DNA of 64,000 bases from Paenibacillus pasadenensis DSM 19293. Lineage in GTDB: Bacteria > Bacillota > Bacilli > Paenibacillales > Paenibacillaceae. The stretch covers positions 320,053-384,052 of the forward strand of contig NZ_KE383848.1 of the NCBI RefSeq assembly GCF_000422485.1, read 5' to 3'. A program made the translations under genes and the position numbers. Shown piece after piece: positions 1 to 10,332 of this stretch (the first letter of the stretch is position 1; every line of letters begins with the position of its first letter). Below the pieces are notes generated by a model that saw nothing but the letters and a program-made list of their open reading frames with translations, had not been told where the DNA came from and did no database searches.

Positions 1-484
1 AGTATCGTTTTAATTTCATGGATTCTACGGTGATCAAGTCACAACGGTTGAAAAATGCCTGATGATCCGGTTGGTGGAAAGGAATCTGGTCCATCCAAGT
101 GGAATTGGCATCCAGTTTCAGAATAACTTTGCCGTCAGGACGAAGTTTCTTGTACTGTTCGATCATGCTGAAGTAAGAGGTATACGGGCCGAAGCAAAAA
201 AAGAAGTCGATTTTATGGGCATGGGCCGAGATGTAGTTGATGCAAGCGGCAACCCACTCTTCCAGCTCGTATGAATTGTTGTAATCCCCTGATTGGCCAA
301 TAAAATCAATTTTCAGGCCAGGCAGCAGCTCATGGTAGATTAATTCTTCTCCAGGCGCAGTAACGATGACAGCTTCCCAGCCGAGCTCAGTGTGGAAAGT
401 GTAGGGAATAAGACAACAGTCCTTCATGAGATGCTCGTTCGTATAGGAGACATGAGGGCAAAAATTATAGATGCCTAGAGTCAC
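1..484 (-). CDS. Glycosyltransferase, N-terminal part (cut by left window edge)
   Basis: An open minus-strand frame runs from a GTG at 484 to the window edge with no stop, about 161 codons. It begins VTLGIYNFCPHVSYTNEH and contains GLKIDFIGQSGDYNNSYELE and YKKLRPDGKVILKLDANS. The Rossmann-like alternation of hydrophobic strands and the VILKLDANS strand resemble the N-terminal half of GT-B glycosyltransferases. GGAGGG lies about 10 nt before the GTG; a TTG 18 nt upstream in frame is an alternative start. The gene points away from csp. Because hpf often lies next to flagellar genes in Bacillota, it could be a flagellin-region glycosyltransferase, but that is inference. Catalytic residues are outside the window. 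Confidence 0.72.
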   Translation of the reverse strand, partial: MTLGIYNFCPHVSYTNEHLMKDCCLIPYTFHTELGWEAVIVTAPGEELIYHELLPGLKIDFIGQSGDYNNSYELEEWVAACINYISAHAHKIDFFFCFGPYTSYFSMIEQYKKLRPDGKVILKLDANSTWMDQIPFHQPDHQAFFNRCDLITVESMKLKRY

Positions 485-702
485 GGGGGCGTTTCCCTCC
501 AATTCTAAAACCGGTATTGGTCAAGCCATTCCGATTGTAAAGGATCTTCAACTAGCTATCGACAAAACGCTGCTAATAATTAATGTTCTTCTATGGTTTG
601 TTCAGCATGTCCCTAACAATCAAAACATGACAGGATTTTACTCAATGCGACATAAGAAACGATGATCAATCAGGAGGGGGATGAATCCGCTTCCATGTCA
701 TG

Positions 703-732
703 TTGACAACTGTTTGATCCCGGTGCTATAGT
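703..732 (+). promoter_or_regulatory. Sigma-A promoter of the cold-shock gene
   Basis: TTGACA at 703-708 and TATAGT at 727-732 are separated by 18 nt. Transcription would start near 739, leaving a leader of roughly 55-60 nt before the csp start at 796. Leaders of this kind take part in cold-shock mRNA control in other bacteria. Nothing else recognisable is in the 311-nt gap at 485-795. Confidence 0.7.
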
Positions 733-795
733 CAAAATGTGGGCCATGCACCTGTCGGCGTCTCACAGCATTTGAAGATGAAGGGAATGTTCTGA

Positions 796-993
796 ATGCA
801 AGGTAAAGTGAAATGGTTCAACGCAGAAAAAGGCTACGGCTTCATTGAGACGGAGCAAGGCGGCGACGTATTCGTACACTTCTCCGCTATTCAATCCGAG
901 GGCTTCAAAACCCTGGAAGAAGGCCAATCCGTCGAGTTCGACATCGTAGAAGGCGCTCGCGGTCCACAAGCAGCCAACGTCGTCAAACTGTAA
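796..993 (+). CDS. csp: Cold-shock protein (CspA/CspB family RNA chaperone)
   Basis: This 65-residue single cold-shock domain is full length for the family (about 65-70 aa). The RNP1 motif KGYGFIE is at residues 12-18 and RNP2 VFVHFSAI at 25-32. [17 protein letters not shown] is the classic start. The protein binds single-stranded RNA and DNA in the cytoplasm and melts secondary structure at low temperature. AAGGGA at 781-786 is the ribosome binding site. The gene stands alone between its own promoter and a strong terminator at 1047-1071. Which paralogue it is cannot be told from the window. Confidence 0.96.
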   Translation: MQGKVKWFNAEKGYGFIETEQGGDVFVHFSAIQSEGFKTLEEGQSVEFDIVEGARGPQAANVVKL

Positions 994-1046
994 TCATCCG
1001 GCCGCTCGGCCGCGCATAGATGATTCGACTGACCAAACCCTTACGG

Positions 1047-1071
1047 GGTCCTGCGAAGGACCTCTTTTTTT
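1047..1071 (+). terminator. Rho-independent terminator after csp
   Basis: GGTCC at 1047-1051 pairs with GGACC at 1058-1062 around TGCGAA, followed by CTTTTTTT. It closes the monocistronic csp transcript. The stretch from 1072 to 1230 shows no gene. Confidence 0.85.
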
Positions 1072-1230
1072 GCGTCTTCGCCTGCTCGCCGACAGACTGC
1101 TCCGAGCCGCCTCGAAGCGGCATGTCAGGCGACGAGGCGTGACGAAGCGCACATCCGGCGCCAAGGCGACAAGAAGAAGCCGCTTGCTGTCTCTATTAAT
1201 CTGAAAATTCGAAATACACAAATTAGTCTT

Positions 1231-1260
1231 TTGATTCGAAAACGCTCTCCGTGGTATACT
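1231..1260 (+). promoter_or_regulatory. Promoter of hpf
   Basis: TTGATT at 1231-1236 and TATACT at 1255-1260 are separated by 18 nt, a good sigma-A type promoter. The strong ribosome binding site AAAGGAGG follows at 1271-1278. In B. subtilis hpf is also under stress/stationary sigma factors; no clear second promoter was recognised here. Confidence 0.65.
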
Positions 1261-1286
1261 AAGACCATGTAAAGGAGGAGTGCTTC

Positions 1287-1835
1287 ATGAAATACAACAT
1301 TCGAGGTCAGAACATTCCTGTGACGGATGCCATGAGGGATTACGTCGAGAAGAAGTTGAACCGACTGGATAAGTATTTTGATGCCCCCCCTGCCGCTGAT
1401 ACCAGCGTGACGATGACCGTCCACAAAGGACGCCACGGCATCGAGGTGACGATCCCGCTCCCGGGCGTGCTCCTGAGAGCCGAGGAGAAGAGTCCCGACA
1501 TGTACGCTTCGGTCGATGCCGTCGTCGACAAGCTGGAACGTCAGATCCGGAAGCATAAGACCAAAGTCAACCGGAAATTCCGCCAGGCCGAGAGCATCAA
1601 GACGCTGTTCCGCGAGGACGACACCGCCTCTGTCGCCGTGCAGGATCCCGAAGAGGACCTTGAAGTGGTACGGATGAAGCGCTTCAAGCTCAAGCCGATG
1701 GATGTGGAGGAAGCGATCCTCCAGATGGACATGGTCGGCCACAGCTTCTTTGTCTTCCATAATATCGAGACCAAGGAAGTCAACGTCGTCTACCGACGCG
1801 ACGACGGCCGCTACGGCCTGATCGAGCAGGAGTAG
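1287..1835 (+). CDS. hpf: Ribosome hibernation promoting factor, long form
   Basis: The 182-residue product matches long-form HPF (about 185-190 aa). Residues 1 to about 100 form the S30AE/YfiA-like domain that sits in the 30S decoding centre (MKYNIRGQNIPVTDAMRDYV). After a linker, residues about 120-180 form the C-terminal dimerisation domain, with VVRMKRFKLKPMDVEEAILQ and HSFFVFHNIETKEVNVVYRR. Long HPF makes inactive 100S ribosome dimers in stationary phase. The gene sits directly upstream of secA, the normal order in Bacillota, and has its own promoter and terminator. Confidence 0.97.
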   Translation: MKYNIRGQNIPVTDAMRDYVEKKLNRLDKYFDAPPAADTSVTMTVHKGRHGIEVTIPLPGVLLRAEEKSPDMYASVDAVVDKLERQIRKHKTKVNRKFRQAESIKTLFREDDTASVAVQDPEEDLEVVRMKRFKLKPMDVEEAILQMDMVGHSFFVFHNIETKEVNVVYRRDDGRYGLIEQE

Positions 1836-1875
1836 CGGCCGTGCGCCGCACGCCCGACAGCTTGCGATCTGCAGC

Positions 1876-1905
1876 GCCCTCTCCCTTTCCGGGAGAGGGC
1901 TTTTT
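1876..1905 (+). terminator. Terminator after hpf
   Basis: GCCCTCTCCC and GGGAGAGGGC pair around TTTCC, followed by TTTTT. It separates hpf from secA. Confidence 0.85.
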
Positions 1906-1995
1906 AATAGGTAAGGAAAGCCGCGGAAAGGCGCTGAGGCGGCGTCCGCCGCCGGCGCTGCTCGTCGGGACAACACTTTCCCGACGGACAACGTA

Positions 1996-2001
1996 TATAA
2001 T
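1996..2001 (+). promoter_or_regulatory. Possible -10 element for secA
   Basis: A perfect TATAAT at 1996-2001 lies 84 nt before the secA start. No convincing -35 was found 16-19 nt upstream, so this is only a candidate. Confidence 0.4.
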
Positions 2002-2085
2002 GCTGGAAAAGCCTCCGGTCTGATTGCGGCAGCATCGGACAACTGTTAAAATTAAGGCAAAGTGGTCTCACGAAAGGGGAAAACC

Positions 2086-4593
<2,508 letters not shown>

Positions 4594-4686
4594 GCATTCC
4601 ATAGCATGAAGGGCCGGGAGAGAGGCGCTCGCCTGCTTGACCGGCTCGCTTCATGAATTCATGAAAATTTGAGGTGAAGCATTGTC

Positions 4687-5806
4687 ATGATCGACGTAAC
4701 GGTAAAGCAAGACCTGCGCGAGGCGGCAAAGCGGCTCCAAGATCTCAGGGGGTCTCTTTGACTTAGATCTCAAGCAGGAGATCATAGCCAATTTCGAAGA
4801 GAAGATGACGGCGCCGGATTTCTGGGACGACAACGAGAAGGCCCAAAAGGTCATCGCGGAGCTGAATGTCGTGAAGTCCGTCGTCGAGCAGTATGAAAAG
4901 CTGAGCACGCAGCGCGAGGATCTCGACACCTTGCTGGAGCTCGCCGCCGAGGAGGACGACGGTTCCCTCGACAGCGAGCTGACGGAAGGGGTCGCCGACC
5001 TGATGGGCAAGATCGGCGATTTTGAGCTGACGCTGCTGCTCAACCAGCCCTACGACAAGCTGGACGCGATCCTGGAGCTGCATCCGGGCGCCGGCGGCAC
5101 GGAGTCGCAGGACTGGGGCCAGATGCTGTACCGGATGTACACGCGCTGGGCGGAGAAGCACGGCTACAAGGTCGAGGTGCTCGACTATCTGCCGGGCGAC
5201 GAGGCCGGCATCAAGAGCGTCACGATCAGCATCAAGGGACATAACGCCTACGGCTACCTCAAGGCGGAGAAAGGCGTGCATCGCCTCGTGCGGATCTCGC
5301 CGTTCGACGCTTCCGGCCGCCGGCACACGTCGTTCGTCTCCTGCGACATCATGCCGGAGATCGACGACGACATCGAGATCGAGATCCGTCCGGAGGACCT
5401 CAAGGTCGACACGTACCGCTCCAGCGGCGCGGGCGGCCAGCACGTCAACAAGACGGAGTCGGCGATCCGGATCACGCATATGCCGACCGGCATCGTCGTC
5501 GCTTGCCAGACGGAGCGCTCGCAGATCCAGAACCGCGACCGCGCGATGAAGATGCTCCGTTCCAAGCTGTACGAGCGCAAGATCGAGGAGCAGCAGAAGC
5601 ATCTGGCCGAGATCCGCGGCGAGCAGTCCGACATCGCCTGGGGCAGCCAGATCCGCTCCTACGTGTTCCACCCGTACAGCATGGTCAAGGACCATCGCAC
5701 GTCGGTGGAGACAGGCAACGTCGGCGCGGTCATGGACGGCGACCTGGACGCGTTCATCAACGGCTACCTGCGCCATCAGATCAAGCAAAAGCCCGAAGAG
5801 GCGTAA
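4687..5806 (+). CDS. prfB: Peptide chain release factor 2, made by programmed +1 frameshift
   Basis: RF2 releases peptides at UGA and UAA. Frame one starts at ATG 4687 (GAGGTG ribosome binding site at 4671-4676), reads [20 protein letters not shown] then RGSL, and meets TGA at 4759-4761. The shift site is AGGGGG (4747-4752), TCT, CTT TGA C. Slipping one base after CTT continues at GAC 4760 into the main frame, giving 24+348 = 372 residues. The recognition tripeptide SPF is at about 204-206 and the catalytic GGQ at about 249-251 ([11 protein letters not shown]). The in-frame stop is itself an RF2 codon, giving autoregulation as established in E. coli and B. subtilis. A strong terminator follows. 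Confidence 0.96.
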
Positions 5807-5836
5807 GCCTGGTTCGGCACGCTCGAATAAAAGAAG

Positions 5837-5878
5837 AAAAGAGTTCCGACACTTGATTCAAGTGGGGAACTCTTTTTC
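5837..5878 (+). terminator. Terminator after prfB
   Basis: AAGAGTTCC at 5838-5846 pairs with GGAACTCTT at 5866-5874, with an inner CACTTG/CAAGTG stem and a T-rich tail. It lies just upstream of the YitT-family start. Confidence 0.85.
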
Positions 5879-5954
5879 GCGCGGAAGGAAAAGGTGGTGC
5901 GCGGTACCGCGGCAGAGCGGCGGGCGCCTGGACCAAAGGAAGGGGAACATAGCA

Positions 5955-7130
5955 GTGGATGAGCAGAAACGCGGCGGAGAACCGGCCAGCGGCAGCAACA
6001 ATCCGGACGATCAGCGTCCGGAGCATCAAGAGGGATCCGGGCCGCAGAGCCGTACGGGGGCGACGTCGGTCGTGGCGGAGCCGATAGAGGGCGAGCGGCG
6101 TCCGCCGTTCGGAGCGGAAGCGGAAGGGAGAACGGTCGCTAGCGGCGTGGCGGAAGGCGGAGCGAGAGCGGCTGCAAACGGCGTCGCGAAATACGGAGCG
6201 AGAGCGGCTGCAAACGGCGTCGCGAACCGCACCGGTCCGCAAGCCGCGGCCGTCCGTCCGCGGACGCGCAAGCCGCGCAAGGCGAAAAAGCCGCTGCTCG
6301 ACCAGAGGGTATCGAACCTGCTGTCGCTGCTTGCGGGAGCGCTCGTCATCGCGGCGAGCTTCAACTGCTTCCTGCTGCCGAACGGCATCGCTTCGGGCGG
6401 CATCAGCGGCATATCGGTGCTGCTGCAGCATCTGTACGGCTTCACGCCGGCGTATGTCCAATGGGCGCTCAATATCCCGCTGTTCCTGGCCGGCATGGCG
6501 CTGCTCGGACGCCGGTTCGCGCTGCAGACGATCGTCGGCTCCGCAGTGCTGCCGCTGTTCGTCCTGCTGACCGCCCATTGGGGCGCGCCGACAGAAAATC
6601 CGCTGCTCGCTTCGATCTACGGCGGCATCGGCGTCGGCCTGGGCCTGGGCCTCGTCTTCCGCGGCCGCGGCTCGACGGGCGGCACCGACCTGGCGGCGCA
6701 GATCCTGCACCGCTACACGGGCTTGCCGCTCGGTCTGTCCGTCGCCTGCATGGACGGCCTCGTCATCGCGGCAGCCGGCGTCTTCCTTTCGCCGGAAAAG
6801 GCGCTCTACGCGCTCATCGGCCTGTTCGTGACGAGCAAGACGATCGACATCGTGCAGACGGGCCTCGCCCTGTCCAAGGTGGCATTCATCATCAGCGCGC
6901 GCTCGGAGGAGCTGGCGGATGCGGTGCTGCATGACCTGGACCGCGGCTTGACGCGCCTTGACGCCCATGGCGGCTTCACCGGCGACGCCCGCACCGTGCT
7001 GATGGTCGTCGTCAGCCAGAACGAGGTGCCGGAGCTCAAGCGGCTCGTGCAGCAGGTCGATCCGAACGCCTTCGTCATCATCAGCCATACGGCCGAGGTC
7101 ATCGGCCAAGGCTTCAAGCTGGAGGGCTGA
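5955..7130 (+). CDS. yvjA: YitT/YvjA family membrane protein with repetitive N-terminal extension
   Basis: The conserved part begins at LDQRVSNLLSLLAGALVIAA and has five or six membrane helices (DUF161/YitT). A C-terminal soluble DUF2179 domain contains SARSEELADAVLHDLDRGLT and ends GQGFKLEG. B. subtilis has the YitT-family gene yvjA next to prfB, so the symbol is by synteny and family. The GTG at 5955 is the likely start (AGGGGA before it); 391 residues. The first about 110 residues are odd: hydrophilic, low complexity, with a near-exact duplication around GARAAANGVA at 6150-6230. The transported or bound ligand of YitT proteins is not established. Confidence 0.85.
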   Translation: MDEQKRGGEPASGSNNPDDQRPEHQEGSGPQSRTGATSVVAEPIEGERRPPFGAEAEGRTVASGVAEGGARAAANGVAKYGARAAANGVANRTGPQAAAVRPRTRKPRKAKKPLLDQRVSNLLSLLAGALVIAASFNCFLLPNGIASGGISGISVLLQHLYGFTPAYVQWALNIPLFLAGMALLGRRFALQTIVGSAVLPLFVLLTAHWGAPTENPLLASIYGGIGVGLGLGLVFRGRGSTGGTDLAAQILHRYTGLPLGLSVACMDGLVIAAAGVFLSPEKALYALIGLFVTSKTIDIVQTGLALSKVAFIISARSEELADAVLHDLDRGLTRLDAHGGFTGDARTVLMVVVSQNEVPELKRLVQQVDPNAFVIISHTAEVIGQGFKLEG

Positions 7131-7147
7131 CGCTTTCCAGGCCCAGC

Positions 7148-7205
7148 GCCGTCCGATCGTGGAAGGGCTCCTGCCGGAGCCCCTATCCGATCCGGACGGC
7201 TTTTT
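7148..7205 (+). terminator. Two-tier terminator after yvjA
   Basis: The outer stem GCCGTCCG (7148-7155) pairs with CGGACGGC (7193-7200). Inside is a second hairpin, GGGCTCC/GGAGCCC. TTTTT follows at 7201-7205. Confidence 0.8.
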
Positions 7206-7342
7206 GCGTTCCGCCTTTTGTCCTCCGGGTTTTAAGAAAGACATAAGAACTTTCAACCCGATTCCTTAAGCAGCTCGAGCGACAATGAGGGAAAGCCGCA
7301 GCGCCGGAGCGCTGCGGAGAGCGGAAAGGAGCGCAAGGGCGA

Positions 7343-8626
7343 ATGAAGAGGTCTTCAAGCGGAATTCAGGGGGAAGCAGGGACAAGGAAGGCGCTGCATG
7401 CGCTGCTGCTGGCGCTGGCGATCGGACTTGGCGCATGGCTGCGGGTGGACTTTCTCGTATCGGTCAGCCACCACGTCACGCATGATACGAAGAACTACGA
7501 CATCATGGTCCGGCAGCTGCTGGAGCAGGGCGTCTACGGGTATAAAAGCATCGAGCCGAACGCGCAGGTGACGCCGGGCTACCCGCTGTTCATGGCGGCG
7601 ATGTACGAGCTGGCCGGCTACGAGACGCGGGATCCGTATCCGCTCATCCGCTTCGTGCAGGCAGGCATCGCTACGGCGATGCTGGGGCTCGTCTATGCGC
7701 TTGGCCGGCTCGTCGCCGGACGCTGGACCGCGCTCGCGGCGGCGCTCATGGCGGCGGTTTATCCGCCGTTCGTCTGGGCGTCCGGAGGCGTGCTGACGGA
7801 AACGCTGGCCGCCTTTCTGCTGATGGCCTACGTCTGCCTGCAGCTGCTGGCGTTGCGCCGGGGCGGCCGCTGGCTGCATCTGCTGGCCGGAGCCGTGCTC
7901 GGCCTGACCGTGCTGACGCGGGCCGAGTTCCTGCCGCTGATCGCGCTCGCCTATGCGGCGCAGTGGCTATGGACGCGCGATTGGCGCGCGACGGCGCGGC
8001 AGCTTGCCCTCGGCGCCTGCGGCCTGGCGATCATGCTGTCGCCGTGGGTCGTCCGCAACGCGGTCACGCTCGGCGAGCTGATCGTGACGTCGACGCAGCA
8101 GAATCCTTTCGCCGCGGGAACGTATCCGGACAAGAACTATGCCGACGGCCTCGTGGACCGAGCCGGCAAGTCGCAGCTCGAGGTCGCGCGGGAACGGCTG
8201 CGCGTCGGCTTCACGGAGCATACGGGCGAGTTCGTCCGCTGGTACACGATCGGCAAGCTGGACTACACCTACAGCCGGATGTTCTACGGAGCCGGCCATG
8301 AGCCTCATTATCCGGTTCTGCCGGTGCCTTGGGAGCTGCGCAACGCCTATCACCGGCTAATCGTCGGAGCGGGCGTGGCCGCGCTTGTCGCCATGCTCCG
8401 CCGCTGGCGGCATCCGGCGCTGCTGCCGGCGGCGATCGTGCTCGCCATGTCGGCGCTGCGGCTGCTGTTCGTGCCGGAGTACCGCTACAATTTCACCGTC
8501 ATGCCGCTGTTCATCGTGCTCGACGCGGCCGCGGCCGGACTTGCATGGAGCTGGTGGAAAGGACGGAGAGCGGCGCGCGAGCCGCGCCCGGACCGCTCCA
8601 AGCTGAAGGAGGTGCAGGAAGGATGA
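7343..8626 (+). CDS. GT-C family membrane glycosyltransferase (ArnT/PMT-like)
   Basis: This 427-residue polytopic protein has a first helix (LHALLLALAIGLGAWLRVDF) followed by an extracytoplasmic loop with HDTKNYDIMVRQLLEQGVYG. That acidic loop after TM1 is typical of GT-C enzymes using polyprenyl-phosphate sugar donors. Further segments include TPGYPLFMAAMYELAG and LTRAEFLPLIALAYAAQWLW. The expected role is transfer of a sugar from a lipid carrier to a wall polymer or protein on the outer face of the membrane. It overlaps the next gene by 4 nt (ATGA), so the four genes 7343-10086 form one operon. Donor and acceptor are unknown. Confidence 0.78.
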   Translation: MKRSSSGIQGEAGTRKALHALLLALAIGLGAWLRVDFLVSVSHHVTHDTKNYDIMVRQLLEQGVYGYKSIEPNAQVTPGYPLFMAAMYELAGYETRDPYPLIRFVQAGIATAMLGLVYALGRLVAGRWTALAAALMAAVYPPFVWASGGVLTETLAAFLLMAYVCLQLLALRRGGRWLHLLAGAVLGLTVLTRAEFLPLIALAYAAQWLWTRDWRATARQLALGACGLAIMLSPWVVRNAVTLGELIVTSTQQNPFAAGTYPDKNYADGLVDRAGKSQLEVARERLRVGFTEHTGEFVRWYTIGKLDYTYSRMFYGAGHEPHYPVLPVPWELRNAYHRLIVGAGVAALVAMLRRWRHPALLPAAIVLAMSALRLLFVPEYRYNFTVMPLFIVLDAAAAGLAWSWWKGRRAAREPRPDRSKLKEVQEG

Positions 8627-9372
8627 GCCTAGCCCAGCCATCGCACCGGCGGGACGTGCTGGCGATCGTGCCGGCCTACAACGAGGCGGCGTCGATCCGC
8701 AGCACGATCCGGAGCATCCGCGAGCATGCGCCGTTCGCCGACATCGTCGTCGTGAACGACGGCTCGACGGACCCTACCGCGCGCCTGGCACGCTCCTGCG
8801 GCGTGCCGGTGCTCGACTTGAGCTGCAATCTCGGCATCGGCGGCGCGGTGCAGGCGGGATACCGCTTCGCGGTCGAGCAAGGGTACGGCTGCGCGGTGCA
8901 GATCGATGCGGACGGCCAGCATGATCCGCGCGAGCTCGGCCGGATGCTGGAGGCGATGCAGCGGCATGAGGCGGACATGGTCGTCGGCTCGCGCTTTTTG
9001 AAAAAGCAGGGCTTCCAGTCGTCGTTCGCCCGCAAGCGGGGCATCAAGCTGCTGGCCGCGCTCGTCTCGGCGCTCACCGGCCGGCGCGTGACCGATCCGA
9101 CATCGGGCTACCGGCTGTGCAGCCGCAAGGCCGCCGAGCTGTTCGCCGCCGACTATCCGACGGACTACCCCGAGGTGGAGGCGATCATCCAGCTCGACAA
9201 CCACCGCGGCCGCTTCATCGAGCTGCCGGTCGTCATGCGCGAGCGGCAGGGCGGCGTATCGAGCATCTCGCCCGGCAAGGCCGGGTATTACATGGCCAAG
9301 GTCGTGCTGGCCGTGCTGATCGCCAAGACGAAAAAGAAGCGCAAGGAGTGGAGCTTCGGCTATGAAAGCTGA
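8623..9372 (+). CDS. GT2 family polyprenyl-phosphate glycosyltransferase (DPM1/CsbB-like)
   Basis: The 249-residue protein starts at the ATG in the ATGA overlap with the GT-C gene (GGAGG upstream). Its GT-A fold motifs are clear: VLAIVPAYNEAASIRSTIRS, DIVVVNDGSTDPTARLA, QIDADGQHDP (metal-binding DAD) and MVVGSRFLKKQGF. No C-terminal membrane helices are visible, so it is DPM1-like rather than full-length CsbB-like. It probably loads a sugar from a nucleotide donor onto undecaprenyl phosphate at the inner membrane face, feeding the flippase and GT-C enzyme of the same operon. The sugar identity cannot be read from sequence. Confidence 0.88.
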   Translation: MSLAQPSHRRDVLAIVPAYNEAASIRSTIRSIREHAPFADIVVVNDGSTDPTARLARSCGVPVLDLSCNLGIGGAVQAGYRFAVEQGYGCAVQIDADGQHDPRELGRMLEAMQRHEADMVVGSRFLKKQGFQSSFARKRGIKLLAALVSALTGRRVTDPTSGYRLCSRKAAELFAADYPTDYPEVEAIIQLDNHRGRFIELPVVMRERQGGVSSISPGKAGYYMAKVVLAVLIAKTKKKRKEWSFGYES

Positions 9373-9742
9373 ATTTTATGTCGTGAGCCTCGCGCTCAGC
9401 CTGGCGTTTTTCTTCTGGATCCTGCATCTGGTCCGCAGCCGGCGGCTGCGGGAGCAGTACGCGCTGCTCTGGCTGCTGCTCGCGGCCGGCATGACGGCGC
9501 TGTCGCTCGCGCCGGAGGTGCTGGACCGCCTCGCCCTGCTGCTCGGCGTCGCCTATGCGCCGTCGCTGCTCTCCTTCATCGGCCTGCTGAGCGTGCTGGC
9601 GCTGCTGCTGCGGCAGACGCTCGCCGTCTCGGAGCTGTCGCTCAAGCTCGTGCGGCTGACCCAGTCGGAGGCGCTGCAGCAGGAGCGGCTGAGGCGTCTG
9701 GAGCAGCGGGTGGAGGCGATGCCGCAGGAGGCGCGCTCCTGA
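9362..9742 (+). CDS. DUF2304 small membrane protein
   Basis: A 126-residue protein with three predicted membrane helices (residues about 4-22, 34-55 and 63-82) and a charged C-terminal coiled stretch, SEALQQERLRRLEQRVEA. The pattern matches DUF2304, a family repeatedly found next to GT2 glycosyltransferases. It overlaps the GT2 gene by 11 nt and the next gene by 1 nt, so translation is almost surely coupled. A role as a membrane partner that anchors the soluble GT2 enzyme is inference from context. Confidence 0.8.
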   Translation: MKAEFYVVSLALSLAFFFWILHLVRSRRLREQYALLWLLLAAGMTALSLAPEVLDRLALLLGVAYAPSLLSFIGLLSVLALLLRQTLAVSELSLKLVRLTQSEALQQERLRRLEQRVEAMPQEARS

Positions 9743-10086
9743 TGGCCTACGCGCTGCTGCTCGGCAACATCTTATGCCTCGTCGCCGGCCAGATGGCATG
9801 GAAGCTCGGCCTTGATCGCCTCGGAGGCCTCGGCTTCGGCAATTGGCTGCAGGCGATGCTCTCGCCGCTCATCCTGGCCGGAATCGGCCTTTACGGCATC
9901 GCCACGGTGCTTTGGCTGGCCGTGCTGTCGCGGCTGCCGCTGAGCGCCGCCTATCCGCTGCAAAGCCTGGCCTACGCGCTGGGCCTCGTGCTCGCGTGGC
10001 AGCTGTTCGGCGAGGCGATTCCCTTGAACCGCTGGATCGGCTGCGCGGTCATCGCGGCGGGCGCGCTCATCGTCAGCTGGAAGTGA
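9742..10086 (+). CDS. SMR/EamA-like small multidrug-type transporter, candidate lipid-sugar flippase
   Basis: The 114-residue protein has four helices, the size of one SMR/ArnE-type subunit (MAYALLLGNILCLVAGQMAW, LPLSAAYPLQSLAYALGLVL, WIGCAVIAAGALIVSW). The SAAYPLQSLAYALGLV stretch resembles the conserved helix of EmrE/ArnE proteins. In the operon with a GT-C enzyme, a GT2 enzyme and DUF2304, the likely job is flipping the polyprenyl-phosphate sugar to the outer face. Such proteins work as dimers, so a homodimer is expected because no second subunit is encoded here. A simple drug efflux role cannot be excluded. Confidence 0.72.
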   Translation: MAYALLLGNILCLVAGQMAWKLGLDRLGGLGFGNWLQAMLSPLILAGIGLYGIATVLWLAVLSRLPLSAAYPLQSLAYALGLVLAWQLFGEAIPLNRWIGCAVIAAGALIVSWK

Positions 10087-10102
10087 ACTGACGCAACGCA
10101 AG

Positions 10103-10139
10103 GACGAAGCGGAGCCCGGCGCTCGGGCTTCGTCTTTTT
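10103..10139 (+). terminator. Terminator of the glycosylation operon
   Basis: GACGA and AGCCCG arms pair with CGGGCT and TCGTC around GCGCT, with a small bulge, followed by TTTTTG. Confidence 0.75.
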
Positions 10140-10235
10140 GCCGTTGTCCGCTTCGGCTCGATTCCTTTCTGCTGCCGCTCGGCATGGAAGGGAAATCCAG
10201 ACGGGAGGGCGAATATCCCAACGGCAAGGCGGATT

Positions 10236-10276
10236 TTGACTGTTGTATTATTATTAATATAAACGTATAATGATAC
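10236..10276 (+). promoter_or_regulatory. arg operon promoter with candidate ArgR operator
   Basis: TTGACT (10236-10241) and TATAAA (10258-10263) with a 16-nt spacer form the best promoter; another TATAAT is at 10266. Overlapping it is an A/T-rich inverted repeat, GTATTATTAT (10245-10254) and ATAATGATAC (10267-10276), in otherwise very GC-rich DNA. ArgR/AhrC operators are A/T-rich dyads of this kind, so arginine repression is likely, but the match to a Bacillus ARG box is only partial. Confidence 0.5.
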
Positions 10277-10332
10277 GGAAATCGAATCGGGCGGAAGCGA
10301 TGGATGCCGCAGCGGGATGGGAGAGGTCAGCG

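Noticed and set aside
62..274. 70-codon plus-strand ORF
   Set aside because: It is antisense to the partial glycosyltransferase on the minus strand, which has a better start, composition and recognisable motifs.
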